From a bacterium (lineage in GTDB: Bacteria > Myxococcota_A > UBA9160 > UBA4427): a DNA stretch of 64,000 nucleotides. Location: NCBI GenBank assembly GCA_024742285.1, contig JANSYR010000003.1, forward strand, positions 124,001 to 188,000. The letters are read 5' to 3'. The translations under genes and the position numbers were made by a program. Numbering within the stretch: the first letter of the stretch is position 1; every line of letters begins with the position of its first letter. The notes under the pieces were generated by a model. It saw only the letters and a program-made list of their open reading frames with translations. It did no database searches and was not told where the DNA came from. This document shows positions 1 to 8,304 of the stretch, piece after piece.

Positions 1-150
1 CTCGGACTCGCCGGATTCCGACGTCTCGACCGACGCCCCGAAGGCCGGCGGTCGTGTCGGGTCCGGGGTCGTGTCGGCCGCCGACGGAAGGGCGAAGGCC
101 GCGGCCAGGGCGAGCAGCGCCAAGTTCAGCGTGATCGAGCGATCAGACAC
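1..150 (-). CDS. MshK-like pilus biogenesis protein, partial
   Basis: Only the first 50 codons are present; the gene runs off the left edge of the window. It opens with GTG and an N-terminal hydrophobic signal segment (LNLALLALAAAFALPSAA), followed by a DPTRPP motif. Small periplasmic MshK proteins of MSHA type IV pilus operons characteristically have a signal peptide followed by a D-P-T/M-R-P-P motif. It overlaps the stop of the MshJ-like gene by 8 bases, so it should be co-translated with it. The gene order mshI-mshJ-mshK agrees with the assignment. The truncation limits certainty. Confidence 0.6.
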   Translation of the reverse strand, partial: MSDRSITLNLALLALAAAFALPSAADTTPDPTRPPAFGASVETSESGESE

Positions 151-835
151 CGATCCATTCCTCCACTTCGCTCAGGGTGTGGAGGTCGATCGTGATGCGC
201 GCGTGGGGGTACGCGATCACCTCGTACTCGAGTCGATCCCACAGGAGGTGCCAACGCGCGCGCTCCACCCGCTCGAGGTATTCGACGGTCGAAGCGAAAT
301 CGCCGACGAGCTCGACGTGCATGCCGTGGCGGTAGAGGCTCGTCGTCGCATCGAGGACACTCGGCTCCGCTTCGTCGAGAGCGCCGGAGCCCACGCGGTG
401 CGGCGTTTCGCTCGCGACCCGGACGAGCTCGAGGCCGTCGCTCGAACGAAGCATCGCCTCGAGGACGGAGACGACGTCTTCGGGCGGGACGAGCTCGGAG
501 ACCTCGCTCGCGATGTCGCGGTTGACGGACTCGAGCGCCCCTTCGAGCACCTGACGTCGTTGGCGCCAGGCGATCTCGTCCGGGCTGAGCTCGACTCTGT
601 CGAGCGTCTCACGTTTCTCCTCGAGCGACTCGATCTCCTGCCGGATCGACCTGGAGAGTTGCTCGGCCCGCTTGATCTCGGCCTCCGCGGGCTGGATCAG
701 GACATTGTCGAAGAAGAGGACGAGGACCGCGACCGCGCCGATGCCCACCACCGCGCGCTCGCGAGTGGTGAGGGCCTGGAACTTCTCGTCGAGACGAAGG
801 AACTCGCTCTGGAAGGTCTCGCGAAGCCGTCTCAA
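143..835 (-). CDS. mshJ: MshJ-like (PilO/GspM-type) pilus assembly protein
   Basis: A 230-residue protein with one membrane helix near residues 27-45 (AVVGIGAVAVLVLFFDNVL), a coiled coil at about 47-110, and a C-terminal alpha/beta domain. This is the architecture of the inner-membrane alignment proteins PilO, GspM and MshJ of type IV pilus machines. It starts at TTG, and the start overlaps the TGA stop of the MshI-like gene in a TTGA junction at 832-835, which implies translational coupling. The assignment to the MSHA type rests on the combined PilM/PilN-like gene upstream and the MshK-like gene downstream. The call as a PilO/GspM-type protein is firmer than the exact symbol. Confidence 0.7.
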   Translation of the reverse strand: MRRLRETFQSEFLRLDEKFQALTTRERAVVGIGAVAVLVLFFDNVLIQPAEAEIKRAEQLSRSIRQEIESLEEKRETLDRVELSPDEIAWRQRRQVLEGALESVNRDIASEVSELVPPEDVVSVLEAMLRSSDGLELVRVASETPHRVGSGALDEAEPSVLDATTSLYRHGMHVELVGDFASTVEYLERVERARWHLLWDRLEYEVIAYPHARITIDLHTLSEVEEWIGV

Positions 836-2469
836 GACTCGCCCTCCCCGCCGTAGACACTCGGCTCGTCCCGGTTCTTCCCGGAGAGGTCCTCGCTCTG
901 CGAATCGTCGAGGGTCGCGAGGCGAAAGGCGATCGCTGGGTCGCGCCCGTCGCGTCGTTCGAGCAGGAAGGTCCGGAACCGTCGATCCTCGAAGCCGGAA
1001 TCGCTTCCGAGACGACGGAGGTATCTGGGAATCGCCTCGGGCGTGAGCGATTTCCCCTCGATCTCGATGGCGTCGCCGCCGCTGGAGAAGCGGATTCGCT
1101 GCAGCCAGATCGACTCGAGGTCCTGGCGGGCGAGTCCACCGAGGAGGTTCGAGAACGAAGCGTCGCGTCGAGAGGTTCGCTGGGTCATGTCACGGAGGAT
1201 CGAACGCCGGGCATCGAGCTCGGCGCTCAAGGCCGCGATCTCGGCCTCGGGATCCGCCTCGACGCCGCCCGCGACGGCGGCGGAGACGCGCGCGTCGACC
1301 TCGGCCGCCAGGAGGTCACGCCGCGACTGCAGGGCAGAGACTTCGGTCTCGAGCAGCTCCGCTCGCCAGGTCGCGAGCCCCAGGTAGATCGAGAGCAGGA
1401 CGAGCACCGCCGCGGCCATTCGCGCGACGGAGGCGATTCCGAATCCACCTCGTCGCTTGCGGAGGGTCGTGGGCAGGAGTGCGTCGCCGATCGGACTCAT
1501 TGCCCCGGTCGTGCAGCCGGCGGCCATCGCGACGGACAGGTGGAGATCCGTGGGTACGTCGGAAGGCGCCGCGAAGTAGCTGTCGAACTCGAACCACTCG
1601 ATCGCGAGCGGCCGGAGCGCTTCGCTGAGGATCGGAACGAGCGGTGAGGTGTCGACCGTCGAAGGCAGGAGGGTGAGTCGCGAGGCCGGTGCGAGCCCGT
1701 ACTCGCTCTCGTAGTAGTCGAGGGATCGCTGGATGTCGAGGAGCAGGGGATCCACGCCTTCCATGACCTCGGGCGCCATCGAGTCGCCGGAGAGCGCGAT
1801 CTGGGCTGCGCGGTCGATCGCATCGAGGTCGACGTGGAGGTTTCTTGCGAGATGGAGATCGCCGCCCTGGGCGATCGTGAGCACGCTCGCCTTCTCGTCC
1901 ATTCGCAACATCGCGGATCCCGAGACGATCTCGGGCATCTGCTGCGCGAGGGCGACCATTGCCGTCTCGACCACGTCGAAGCCGATGGGCCGAAGTCCGG
2001 CATCCTGGATCGCCCGTGAGGCAGCGGCGACGAAGTCGCCCCGCGCGGCGATGACGAACATGTGCGGCGTGCGTCCCCGCCTGGATTCTTCGGGCAGCGT
2101 GAGGATCGCGAGCTCGGCGTCGTCGACGTCGAACTCGACGAGGTCCTTGACCAGCCACCGGGTCGCGTCGCTGAGGTCTTCGTCCGGGACGTTGGCCGGG
2201 CGTTCGACGAGGCGCAGGCTGTAGCCATCGGAGGCGATGACGATACGGCACGCGTGGCCTCGAAGGCCGTGGCGTTCGACGAAGTCGCGAAGCGGGAGCG
2301 CGAAGTCCTCGAGGGCTTCGTAGGCGATCGTCTCCCAGGCGAGGATCTGCGTGGGAGCGCCGAGGGTGGAGTCGACGTGGACGACGCAGATCTCCCGCGC
2401 GCCTACGAAGATGCCCACCGAGGCTGCTTCGAGGTCGCCGGATTCCTTCTTGCGCTTCCACCAGGCCAA
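832..2469 (-). CDS. mshI: MshI-like (PilM-PilN fusion) pilus assembly protein
   Basis: A 545-residue protein. Residues up to about 330 look like the actin-fold PilM/MshI domain that sits at the cytoplasmic face of the pilus machine. A single membrane helix follows (about 343-360, VARMAAAVLVLLSIYLGLA), then a coiled coil and a PilN-like periplasmic domain. One chain therefore covers functions that PilM and PilN carry separately in other systems, as MSHA MshI proteins can do. I chose the TTG at 2469 because a GGAGAAGG ribosome-binding sequence lies just upstream; the reading frame continues further upstream, but those 33 residues look non-native. The downstream genes are coupled by overlaps. 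Confidence 0.7.
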   Translation of the reverse strand: MAWWKRKKESGDLEAASVGIFVGAREICVVHVDSTLGAPTQILAWETIAYEALEDFALPLRDFVERHGLRGHACRIVIASDGYSLRLVERPANVPDEDLSDATRWLVKDLVEFDVDDAELAILTLPEESRRGRTPHMFVIAARGDFVAAASRAIQDAGLRPIGFDVVETAMVALAQQMPEIVSGSAMLRMDEKASVLTIAQGGDLHLARNLHVDLDAIDRAAQIALSGDSMAPEVMEGVDPLLLDIQRSLDYYESEYGLAPASRLTLLPSTVDTSPLVPILSEALRPLAIEWFEFDSYFAAPSDVPTDLHLSVAMAAGCTTGAMSPIGDALLPTTLRKRRGGFGIASVARMAAAVLVLLSIYLGLATWRAELLETEVSALQSRRDLLAAEVDARVSAAVAGGVEADPEAEIAALSAELDARRSILRDMTQRTSRRDASFSNLLGGLARQDLESIWLQRIRFSSGGDAIEIEGKSLTPEAIPRYLRRLGSDSGFEDRRFRTFLLERRDGRDPAIAFRLATLDDSQSEDLSGKNRDEPSVYGGEGES

Positions 2470-2757
2470 GTCGCCTTCTCCCCCTCGACGTCGTGGAGCA
2501 TCACGCGCTCCTCGGTCGCCGTGGGCTCCCTGCAGCGATCGCGCAATCGATGCGCTGGCCGCGTGCAATGGAGCTGGACTCTTTGGCTGTTAACGGAAGC
2601 TGCGCGCGAAAGTTGAGAAAGGGTCGCTGGCGCGCGCCTCGTCTGCGCACGAAGCCGGGGCATTCCGCCACGAAGCGGGGTGGGGACTCCAGGCGCGCTT
2701 CCGGATCGACCGGATCGCGTCTGCCGAGAACACCCCCGGCCGACTCGGGTCGCACCC

Positions 2758-4200
2758 CTAGCGGAGCGGGCTGCCCTCGACGAAGCGCACGGCCTTCTTG
2801 CGCTCGCCCGACTCGGAGAACGTCAGCAGCCAGCCGTGCTGAAGGCCCGCGTCGAACTCGGCCTGCGCGCGTACGGCGCCGGACGGATGGAAGCGTGTCC
2901 ACACGCCGATCCGGAGACCCTCGTGGTACTCGCCGACCTGCTCGGGCTTGCCATTCGCGAAGTAGCGCGCGTACCAGCCGTGGCGCAGGCCGCCGTTCCC
3001 GGCGCGCTGTTGGCACCATTCCTCTTCGCCCGTCTCGCCGGCGCGCGTGCGCAGCTCGGTTCCTTCCGGACAGGCGTCGGCGACCTGGACGGCGAAGGGC
3101 CGGAGCGGCGCGCCCTCGGCCAGAGGTGCCGCGGCGGCGGGGGCGTCGGAGCCGCCAGACGTGCGCGCGGACCTCTTCGAGCCGAGGACGAGGGATCCTG
3201 ATCTCGACGCGCCGTCGGCGTCGGGCGAGTCGAGGCTCGCTTCGAGTCGGTTCAGATGGTGGGCCAGCTCTTCGTAGGTCTGGCGGTCGAGGTCGGCGTG
3301 CAGTCCTTCGAGATCGGCGCGGAGGCTTCGGACCAGGGCGAGGGCGTCCATCCGGTCGTCGTCCATCGCGGCGGGGGCGAGCAGGGCATCGAGCTGTTCG
3401 AAGCGCCCCTTCAGCTCGAAGAGCGCGTGGATCGTCCGGTCGTTCTGCCGCCGGGGGAGGGCCTCCTGCGGCGGCCTCTCGGCGAGCTCGGAGGGGAGCG
3501 CCGTCGGCGCGGGGCCCTCGATGGCCCCGTCGAAAGCACCGTCGGACTCCATCGCCTCGAGCTCCGCCATCTGCGCCGCCATCGCGGCCTCGCCCCACTC
3601 GGCCAGCATCCCTTCGAACGCTTCCTCGTCGACGTGGTGGGCGAGGTAGACGCCGGGCAGGATCAACGCGAGGGAGAGAACGGCCGCGGCGACGAGGCCG
3701 CCGCGATGTGGCCGGGCCCAGCCGTCGTGGAAGGCGAGCACCCAGGTCGCGATGACGTTCAGGAGGGGAAGGGCGAGGAGCAGGCCGAAGACCGGCGGCA
3801 GCGCGCGCCGATCCGCGAGGCGCCATCCGAGCCAGCCCGAGAAGCCCAGGAAATAGAGGTCGACCACCCAGGTCGAATAGGCCCCGATCAGGGTGGCGAG
3901 GGGGCCTTCGCCCAGCGCACCACTCGCGAAGCCCGTCAGGACCGCAGACAGAACGACCGCGGCGCTCAGCACGACGACCTGCCAGACGGTGCCGCCCGCA
4001 GCCCAGATCATCGGGATGAACTGGAGGCCCGGGATCCAGGCGAGGACCTCCGCCGTGTCGGACTGGTCCGTCTTCCGCGCGATCACGGACGTGGGGTGGC
4101 CCATCACGCAGAGGGAGAAGACGAGGACGGCGATGACGACGGTGATCACGATTCCCATGCAGGGGACATCGGCAACACAGATGTAGGATTTTAACACCAT
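2758..4200 (-). CDS. Multi-pass membrane protein with C-terminal MORN-type repeats
   Basis: A 480-residue protein with about five membrane helices in the first 190 residues. The N-terminal part, with its WIPGLQFIPMIW segment, resembles small integral membrane modules of the DUF5684 type. A charged Ala/Glu-rich linker follows. The last 100 residues carry repeats of the type G-x-Y-A-R-Y-F-x-N-G-K-x-E-Q-x-G-E-Y, which are variant MORN/YwqK repeats. The function is unknown; MORN-type repeats are often found in cell-surface or anti-toxin-like proteins. The start is uncertain: ATG at 4200 or at 4158, and neither has a strong ribosome-binding site. It is divergent from the porin operon and shares its upstream region. 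Confidence 0.75.
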   Translation of the reverse strand: MVLKSYICVADVPCMGIVITVVIAVLVFSLCVMGHPTSVIARKTDQSDTAEVLAWIPGLQFIPMIWAAGGTVWQVVVLSAAVVLSAVLTGFASGALGEGPLATLIGAYSTWVVDLYFLGFSGWLGWRLADRRALPPVFGLLLALPLLNVIATWVLAFHDGWARPHRGGLVAAAVLSLALILPGVYLAHHVDEEAFEGMLAEWGEAAMAAQMAELEAMESDGAFDGAIEGPAPTALPSELAERPPQEALPRRQNDRTIHALFELKGRFEQLDALLAPAAMDDDRMDALALVRSLRADLEGLHADLDRQTYEELAHHLNRLEASLDSPDADGASRSGSLVLGSKRSARTSGGSDAPAAAAPLAEGAPLRPFAVQVADACPEGTELRTRAGETGEEEWCQQRAGNGGLRHGWYARYFANGKPEQVGEYHEGLRIGVWTRFHPSGAVRAQAEFDAGLQHGWLLTFSESGERKKAVRFVEGSPLR

Positions 4201-4247
4201 TTCGGTGGTTTGGAGTGATCGCGCGGTCCTGTGCGGAATGTTGCATT

Positions 4248-4266
4248 GAAAATGAAAACCGCTTTC
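4248..4266. promoter_or_regulatory. Fur-box-like operator upstream of the porin operon
   Basis: The 19 bases at 4248-4266 match the classical Fur consensus (GATAATGATAATCATTATC) at 13 of 19 positions by my count. The surrounding stretch 4240-4275 is unusually AT-rich for this genome and lies in the divergent region, 60 bases upstream of the porin start. Position and composition suit an operator. This is a by-eye match, and the consensus comes from gamma-proteobacteria. Confidence 0.35.
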
Positions 4267-4325
4267 GTTAAAACCGGGGCCCGCCTGAAAACGACTTTCA
4301 ATTCCGATCCTGAACCGGAGATTCC

Positions 4326-5660
4326 ATGAACCGCCCGATGTCCTCTTTCGTGGGCAGCAGCTGGGCCGCCCTCGCGGCCTTCCTGCTGATCGCGATCACG
4401 AATCCTGCCCTTGCCGAAGGCGAAGCCGACGAGGCTTCGAACGAAGCCACCGACAGCGAACGCCTCGAAGTCGTCGAAGCCAAGGTCGATGCGCTGACCG
4501 ACGAGGTCGGCCGACTCGAGTCGATCTTCGCCGTTCCCGAGGAGCTCGAGTTCGAGTCCTTCAGCGGCCTCGGCCCCGCTGCGTCGAAGGTCTACAAGCG
4601 CGAGTCCGGTCTCTCGATCGGCGGCTACGGCGAGACCCGCCTGCGGACGTTCCACGGCCAGGGCGACGACAACGAGAACGACGTCTTCGATTCCCTCCGC
4701 GCAGTCCTGTACGTCGGCTACAAGTTCAACGACAAGTGGGTGTTCAACTCCGAGCTCGAGTTCGAACACGCCGGAACCGGCGGCGGCGGCTCCGTCTCGA
4801 CGGAATTCGCGACGATCGACTACCTCCACCGCGACGAGTTCAACGTCCGTGCCGGCGTGTTGCTCATCCCGATGGGCTTCGTGAACGAGATCCACGAACC
4901 GAACTTCTTCTACGGCGCGGAGCGTCCCGAGGTCGAGCGACAGATCATGCCGTCGACCTGGCGCGAGAACGGTGCGGGCATCTTCGGCACGATCGCCGAC
5001 CGCGTGCACTACCGCATCTACGTCGTGAATGGCCTCGACGGCGAGGGCTTCGACGAGGGCGGCCTCCGCGGCGGCCGGCAGAGGGCCAGCCGAGCCCTCT
5101 CCGACGACTTCGCCTTCGTGGGTCGCGTCGACGTCGACGTGACCGACGGGCTTCTGGTCGGTGGCTCGGTCTACGCGGGCCAGAGCGGCCAGGAGCAGCG
5201 TTCCGGCGGTTCGGCCCCGGTCGTGGGTGAGCTCCTGCCGGACCTGATGACGCACATCTACGAGATCCACGCCCAGTACAAGGGCAACGGGTTCAGCTTC
5301 CGCGGCCTCTGGAGCGAGGCCTTCATCGACGAGGCCGGCGCCCACAACCGCATCCTGGGCAGCGGACTCGCCTCCCGGATGCAGGGCTGGTACGTCGAGG
5401 GCGGGTACGACATCCTTCCGCTCTTCTGCGACACCAAACAGACCCTCGAACCCTTCTTCCGGTTCTCCCAGCTGGACACCCAGCACAAGACGCCTGACGG
5501 GGTGATCCGGGACGCGACCCGGGACGTGAACATCTATACCGCAGGCCTCCACTACCGGCCGATTCCGCAGGTCGTCTTCAAGCTGGACTACCGGCGCTTC
5601 GACCAGCGAAGCGGGTCTCGCGCGAACGAGGTACAAGCGCTCGTTGGCTACGTCTTCTAG
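4326..5660 (+). CDS. Outer-membrane porin with N-terminal coiled coil
   Basis: A 444-residue protein with a Sec signal peptide (residues 1 to about 30, cleavage near NPALA-EG). A short coiled coil at about 42-68 (RLEVVEAKVDALTDEVGRLE) is followed by a long run of alternating polar and aromatic beta strands ending in a terminal Phe, typical of outer-membrane beta barrels. The coiled coil before the barrel recalls DcaP-type trimeric porins. GGAG lies 8 bases before the ATG. It is the first gene of an operon with an FMN-binding protein, a membrane protein and ApbE, so it may pass the substrate or metal used by that redox module. The substrate cannot be read from the sequence. Confidence 0.8.
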   Translation: MNRPMSSFVGSSWAALAAFLLIAITNPALAEGEADEASNEATDSERLEVVEAKVDALTDEVGRLESIFAVPEELEFESFSGLGPAASKVYKRESGLSIGGYGETRLRTFHGQGDDNENDVFDSLRAVLYVGYKFNDKWVFNSELEFEHAGTGGGGSVSTEFATIDYLHRDEFNVRAGVLLIPMGFVNEIHEPNFFYGAERPEVERQIMPSTWRENGAGIFGTIADRVHYRIYVVNGLDGEGFDEGGLRGGRQRASRALSDDFAFVGRVDVDVTDGLLVGGSVYAGQSGQEQRSGGSAPVVGELLPDLMTHIYEIHAQYKGNGFSFRGLWSEAFIDEAGAHNRILGSGLASRMQGWYVEGGYDILPLFCDTKQTLEPFFRFSQLDTQHKTPDGVIRDATRDVNIYTAGLHYRPIPQVVFKLDYRRFDQRSGSRANEVQALVGYVF

Positions 5661-5709
5661 TCGGAAATCGACACCGGTTCGGCCGGTACTCGGGAACGAT
5701 TCGTTTCCC

Positions 5710-6360
5710 GTGAGCGCCCCGCCCGTCCTCCGGAATGCCGGACGGGTGGGGCGGCTCGCGTTTCTGCTCGGCGTGTTCGTCGCGGCGCTCGTGCCGACCC
5801 TCGCGTCGGCGAAGGTCTTCGTGAGCCAGAACCAGGCGCTGCGCGAAGCATTTCCCGACGCGACCCGGATCGAGCGCGAGACGAAGGTCCTCGTCGGGGC
5901 CGACTTCGACCGGATCAAGGATCTCACGAAGGACGACCGTCCGGCGAAGGTGATCGTCCTTCACACCGCCTGGCGCGACGACACCGTCCTCGGCTACGCG
6001 CACATCGACGTGCACAACGTGCGGACGAAGCCGGAGGCCTTCATGGTCGTGCTGACGCCCGACGGCATCGTGCGGAGCGTGCGCGTGCTCGCCTTTCACG
6101 AGCCCCTCGACTATCTGCCCACGGATCGCTGGTACGCCCAGTTCCAGGGCAAGACCCGGGAAGACCGCATGCGGGTCGGTGGCGACATCCACGGGGTGGT
6201 CGGCGCCACGCTGTCCGCCCAGGCGGCGTCGGATGGCGTGCGTCGCATGCTCGCGTACTTCGAGGTGCTCCTGAAGGCCGAGCCCATGGCGGCGGTGACG
6301 GAGGCGGCGCTCGTGCCTTCCGCCGATGCCGCCGATGAAGCGGCGCCGGTGGAACCCTAG
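5710..6360 (+). CDS. FMN-binding domain protein, covalently flavinylated (predicted)
   Basis: A 216-residue exported protein: signal sequence at about 14-34 (GRLAFLLGVFVAALVPTLASA), then an FMN-binding domain of the RnfG/NqrC/NosR type. Near the C-terminus, GDIHGVVGATLS holds the flavinylation signature G-A-T-x-S, with Thr167 the expected FMN attachment site. ApbE attaches FMN to this motif in the periplasm, and an apbE gene lies two genes downstream. I chose GTG at 5710; a TTG at 5644 inside the porin gene would add 22 residues ahead of the signal peptide. The likely role is extracytoplasmic one-electron transfer, with the adjacent membrane protein as a plausible partner. Confidence 0.8.
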   Translation: MSAPPVLRNAGRVGRLAFLLGVFVAALVPTLASAKVFVSQNQALREAFPDATRIERETKVLVGADFDRIKDLTKDDRPAKVIVLHTAWRDDTVLGYAHIDVHNVRTKPEAFMVVLTPDGIVRSVRVLAFHEPLDYLPTDRWYAQFQGKTREDRMRVGGDIHGVVGATLSAQAASDGVRRMLAYFEVLLKAEPMAAVTEAALVPSADAADEAAPVEP

Positions 6361-6383
6361 ACTCCGATTTTCGAGGGGAAACC

Positions 6384-6905
6384 GTGCGATTCACCGTCAC
6401 CGGCGAGTGGGACCACAATCGACTGCTCCAGGTCGTGGTCGTGCTCTATTGCTTCTTCGTGATCCTGCTCTGGTTCACGAACTGGATGCTCTACTTCGAC
6501 GCGATGGATCTCACGACGGCCTCCGTCGTCGATCACTATCTCGGCAACGAAGAAGAGTTTCGTTCGCCGCGGACGTATCGCGGGATGGTCGAGCTCGCCC
6601 ATTTCCATCTCTTCGCAATGGGGATGCTGATGATGGTGCTCACGCACCTCGCGCTCTTCGTGCCCGTAGGCGCGCCGCTCAAGATCGCGCTGATCGTCGT
6701 CCCCTTCTTCTCGGCGCTCGCCTCCGAGGGCGCGGGTTGGCTCGTCCGCTACGGAGGCGCCGGATTCGCATGGACGAAGATCGCGGGGGTGCTGCTCCTT
6801 CAAGGCAGCCTCGCGGCGCTCGTTGCGATCGCCCTGTGGTCCGTCTTCGCCGGGAACCAGGGGGCGAACTACAGCGACTCGGACGATGACGACGACTGGG
6901 ACTGA
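6384..6905 (+). CDS. Four-helix integral membrane protein of the flavin redox operon
   Basis: A 173-residue protein with four predicted membrane helices (about 14-36, 75-95, 98-118, 130-152). Helix 2 includes H-F-H-L-F-A-M-G and a further His (MVLTHLALF), so it has several intramembrane histidines able to bind haem or a quinone. The C-terminus is a short acidic tail (SDSDDDDDWD). I do not recognise the family. Its place between an FMN-binding protein and ApbE suggests a membrane electron donor or quinone interface for the flavinylated protein. Its 3' end overlaps the start of apbE by 20 bases. Confidence 0.7.
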   Translation: MRFTVTGEWDHNRLLQVVVVLYCFFVILLWFTNWMLYFDAMDLTTASVVDHYLGNEEEFRSPRTYRGMVELAHFHLFAMGMLMMVLTHLALFVPVGAPLKIALIVVPFFSALASEGAGWLVRYGGAGFAWTKIAGVLLLQGSLAALVAIALWSVFAGNQGANYSDSDDDDDWD

Positions 6906-8037
6906 TCCTCGGTCGCGGCGCTGCCTTCGGCGAGGTCGCTTTCTGGCGGTCGCAGCGCTCGCGTTGGGCTGCTGTGCCTGCGTCGCTCCGAGCTTCCAGT
7001 TCGACCTGCGCGAAGAGCGGGTCGTCGTCTCGGATGGATGGCTCGCGATGGGGACGTTCTTCGACGTCGATCTGCGCGTGCCACCGTCGCGAGTCGACGA
7101 GGCGCGTGCCTGGCTCGACGCCCAGCGTCAGGAGATCGCCCGTCGGGAAGCGATCTATTCCCGATACGATCCGCAGAGCGAGCTCTCGCAGCTGAACGCC
7201 GCATTGGCCGATGAGCGTGTCCTGCGCGACGGCGCCCGCGCCGGCCCCGAGCTCGAGGCGATCCTCTACGAGGCCCTCGAGGTCTGGGAGGGGAGCGCCG
7301 GAGCCTTCGATCCGACGGTCGGCCCCTTGATCGACCTCTGGGCCGACGCCGCCCTTCGAGGCGAATTCCCGGGACTCGACCGGATTCGCGAGACGCGCCG
7401 GCGCGTCGGGGCGCAGAGTCTTCTGTTGCCGGGAGACGGCGTGGTCGGCGTGACCGTCGAGGACGTCCAGATCGATCTCGATGGACTCGCGAAGGGCGTG
7501 ACCCTCGACCGGATCGGCGCGGATTTCCGCGCCGTCTTCCCGAGTTCGGCTGCGCTCTTCAGCTTCGGCGAGAGCAGCGTCTACGCAGTCGGCGATCCAG
7601 AGGGCCGACCGCGCGGCGGCGGCTGGCGTCTCGAAGTCCGGTCACGGGATGACCGCGGGACCCGACTCTCGACGATCCAGCTCCGCGACCTCGCCCTCTC
7701 GGTCAGCTCGAGCCTCGGGCGGACCAGCGAGATCGGCGACGCGCGTATCTCCCATGTGGTGGATCCGCGCACGGCGGTCACGGTCGAGGGGACCGTCGAG
7801 GCGGTCGTCGTCTCTCCGCGCGCAGGCCTCGCCGACGGGTGGAGCACTGCTCTTCTGGTCCTGGGGGCCCAACGCGAGTCGATGCGACTCGTCGAACGGG
7901 CGGAGCTCGAGGCCTACGTCTTCGAGCAGGCGGGCCGCATCGCGGCGACCGACGGCTGGGAGGCGCTCGAAGCGGAACGCGCGCCCGACGCTCCGGTGGA
8001 GGCCGGGCCGGGCATCACCCCGGTCGGGTTCGAGTAG
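6886..8037 (+). CDS. apbE: FAD:protein FMN transferase (ApbE), lipoprotein form
   Basis: A 383-residue ApbE family protein. It transfers FMN from FAD to a Thr of target proteins outside the cytoplasmic membrane, using Mg2+. The N-terminus is a lipoprotein signal with lipobox ALGC (Cys29). Family landmarks are WLAMGTFFDVDL, FDPTVGPLIDLW, DLDGLAKGVTLDRI, and HVVDPRTAV with a later ADGWSTALLVLG. I chose the ATG at 6886, which overlaps the preceding gene, since downstream starts would lose the lipoprotein signal. The obvious client is the FMN-binding protein of the same operon. A second ApbE lies at 12240-13340. Confidence 0.88.
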   Translation: MTTTGTDPRSRRCLRRGRFLAVAALALGCCACVAPSFQFDLREERVVVSDGWLAMGTFFDVDLRVPPSRVDEARAWLDAQRQEIARREAIYSRYDPQSELSQLNAALADERVLRDGARAGPELEAILYEALEVWEGSAGAFDPTVGPLIDLWADAALRGEFPGLDRIRETRRRVGAQSLLLPGDGVVGVTVEDVQIDLDGLAKGVTLDRIGADFRAVFPSSAALFSFGESSVYAVGDPEGRPRGGGWRLEVRSRDDRGTRLSTIQLRDLALSVSSSLGRTSEIGDARISHVVDPRTAVTVEGTVEAVVVSPRAGLADGWSTALLVLGAQRESMRLVERAELEAYVFEQAGRIAATDGWEALEAERAPDAPVEAGPGITPVGFE

Positions 8038-8047
8038 GCCCTGTCGA

Positions 8048-8224
8048 TCAGTCCTGGGGGCCGTCCGCGAGCGCGCAGTCGCGGCGCGCTTCCTCGGTGC
8101 ACGTGCAGGCGCGACCGGTCCCACCGCAGGACCCCTTCAGCTCTCGATTCGAGAAGATCACGCCGACTGCCATGGCAGCCATGGCGAGGCCGAAGAAGAG
8201 GGCGGTGGCGAGGAAGGTTTCCAT
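8048..8224 (-). CDS. nqrM: NqrM, Na+-NQR maturation factor
   Basis: A 58-residue protein with one membrane helix (about 4-24) followed by a short Cys-rich tail (KGSCGG, then CTC, then C at about 50). This is the pattern of NqrM (DUF539), the small protein needed to assemble the membrane iron centre between NqrD and NqrE. A GGGAG ribosome-binding site precedes the ATG at 8224. In many genomes nqrM follows nqrF-apbE; here it is about 5 kb away, at the end of the other apbE operon and in convergent orientation. Confidence 0.87.
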   Translation of the reverse strand: METFLATALFFGLAMAAMAVGVIFSNRELKGSCGGTGRACTCTEEARRDCALADGPQD

Positions 8225-8304
8225 GGACGGGGGCTCCCTGGGGACGTGCCGACGAACTATAGCCGACGGAGCGAGGAGGACGCGGAAGCACGCTCGGCGC
8301 CGGC

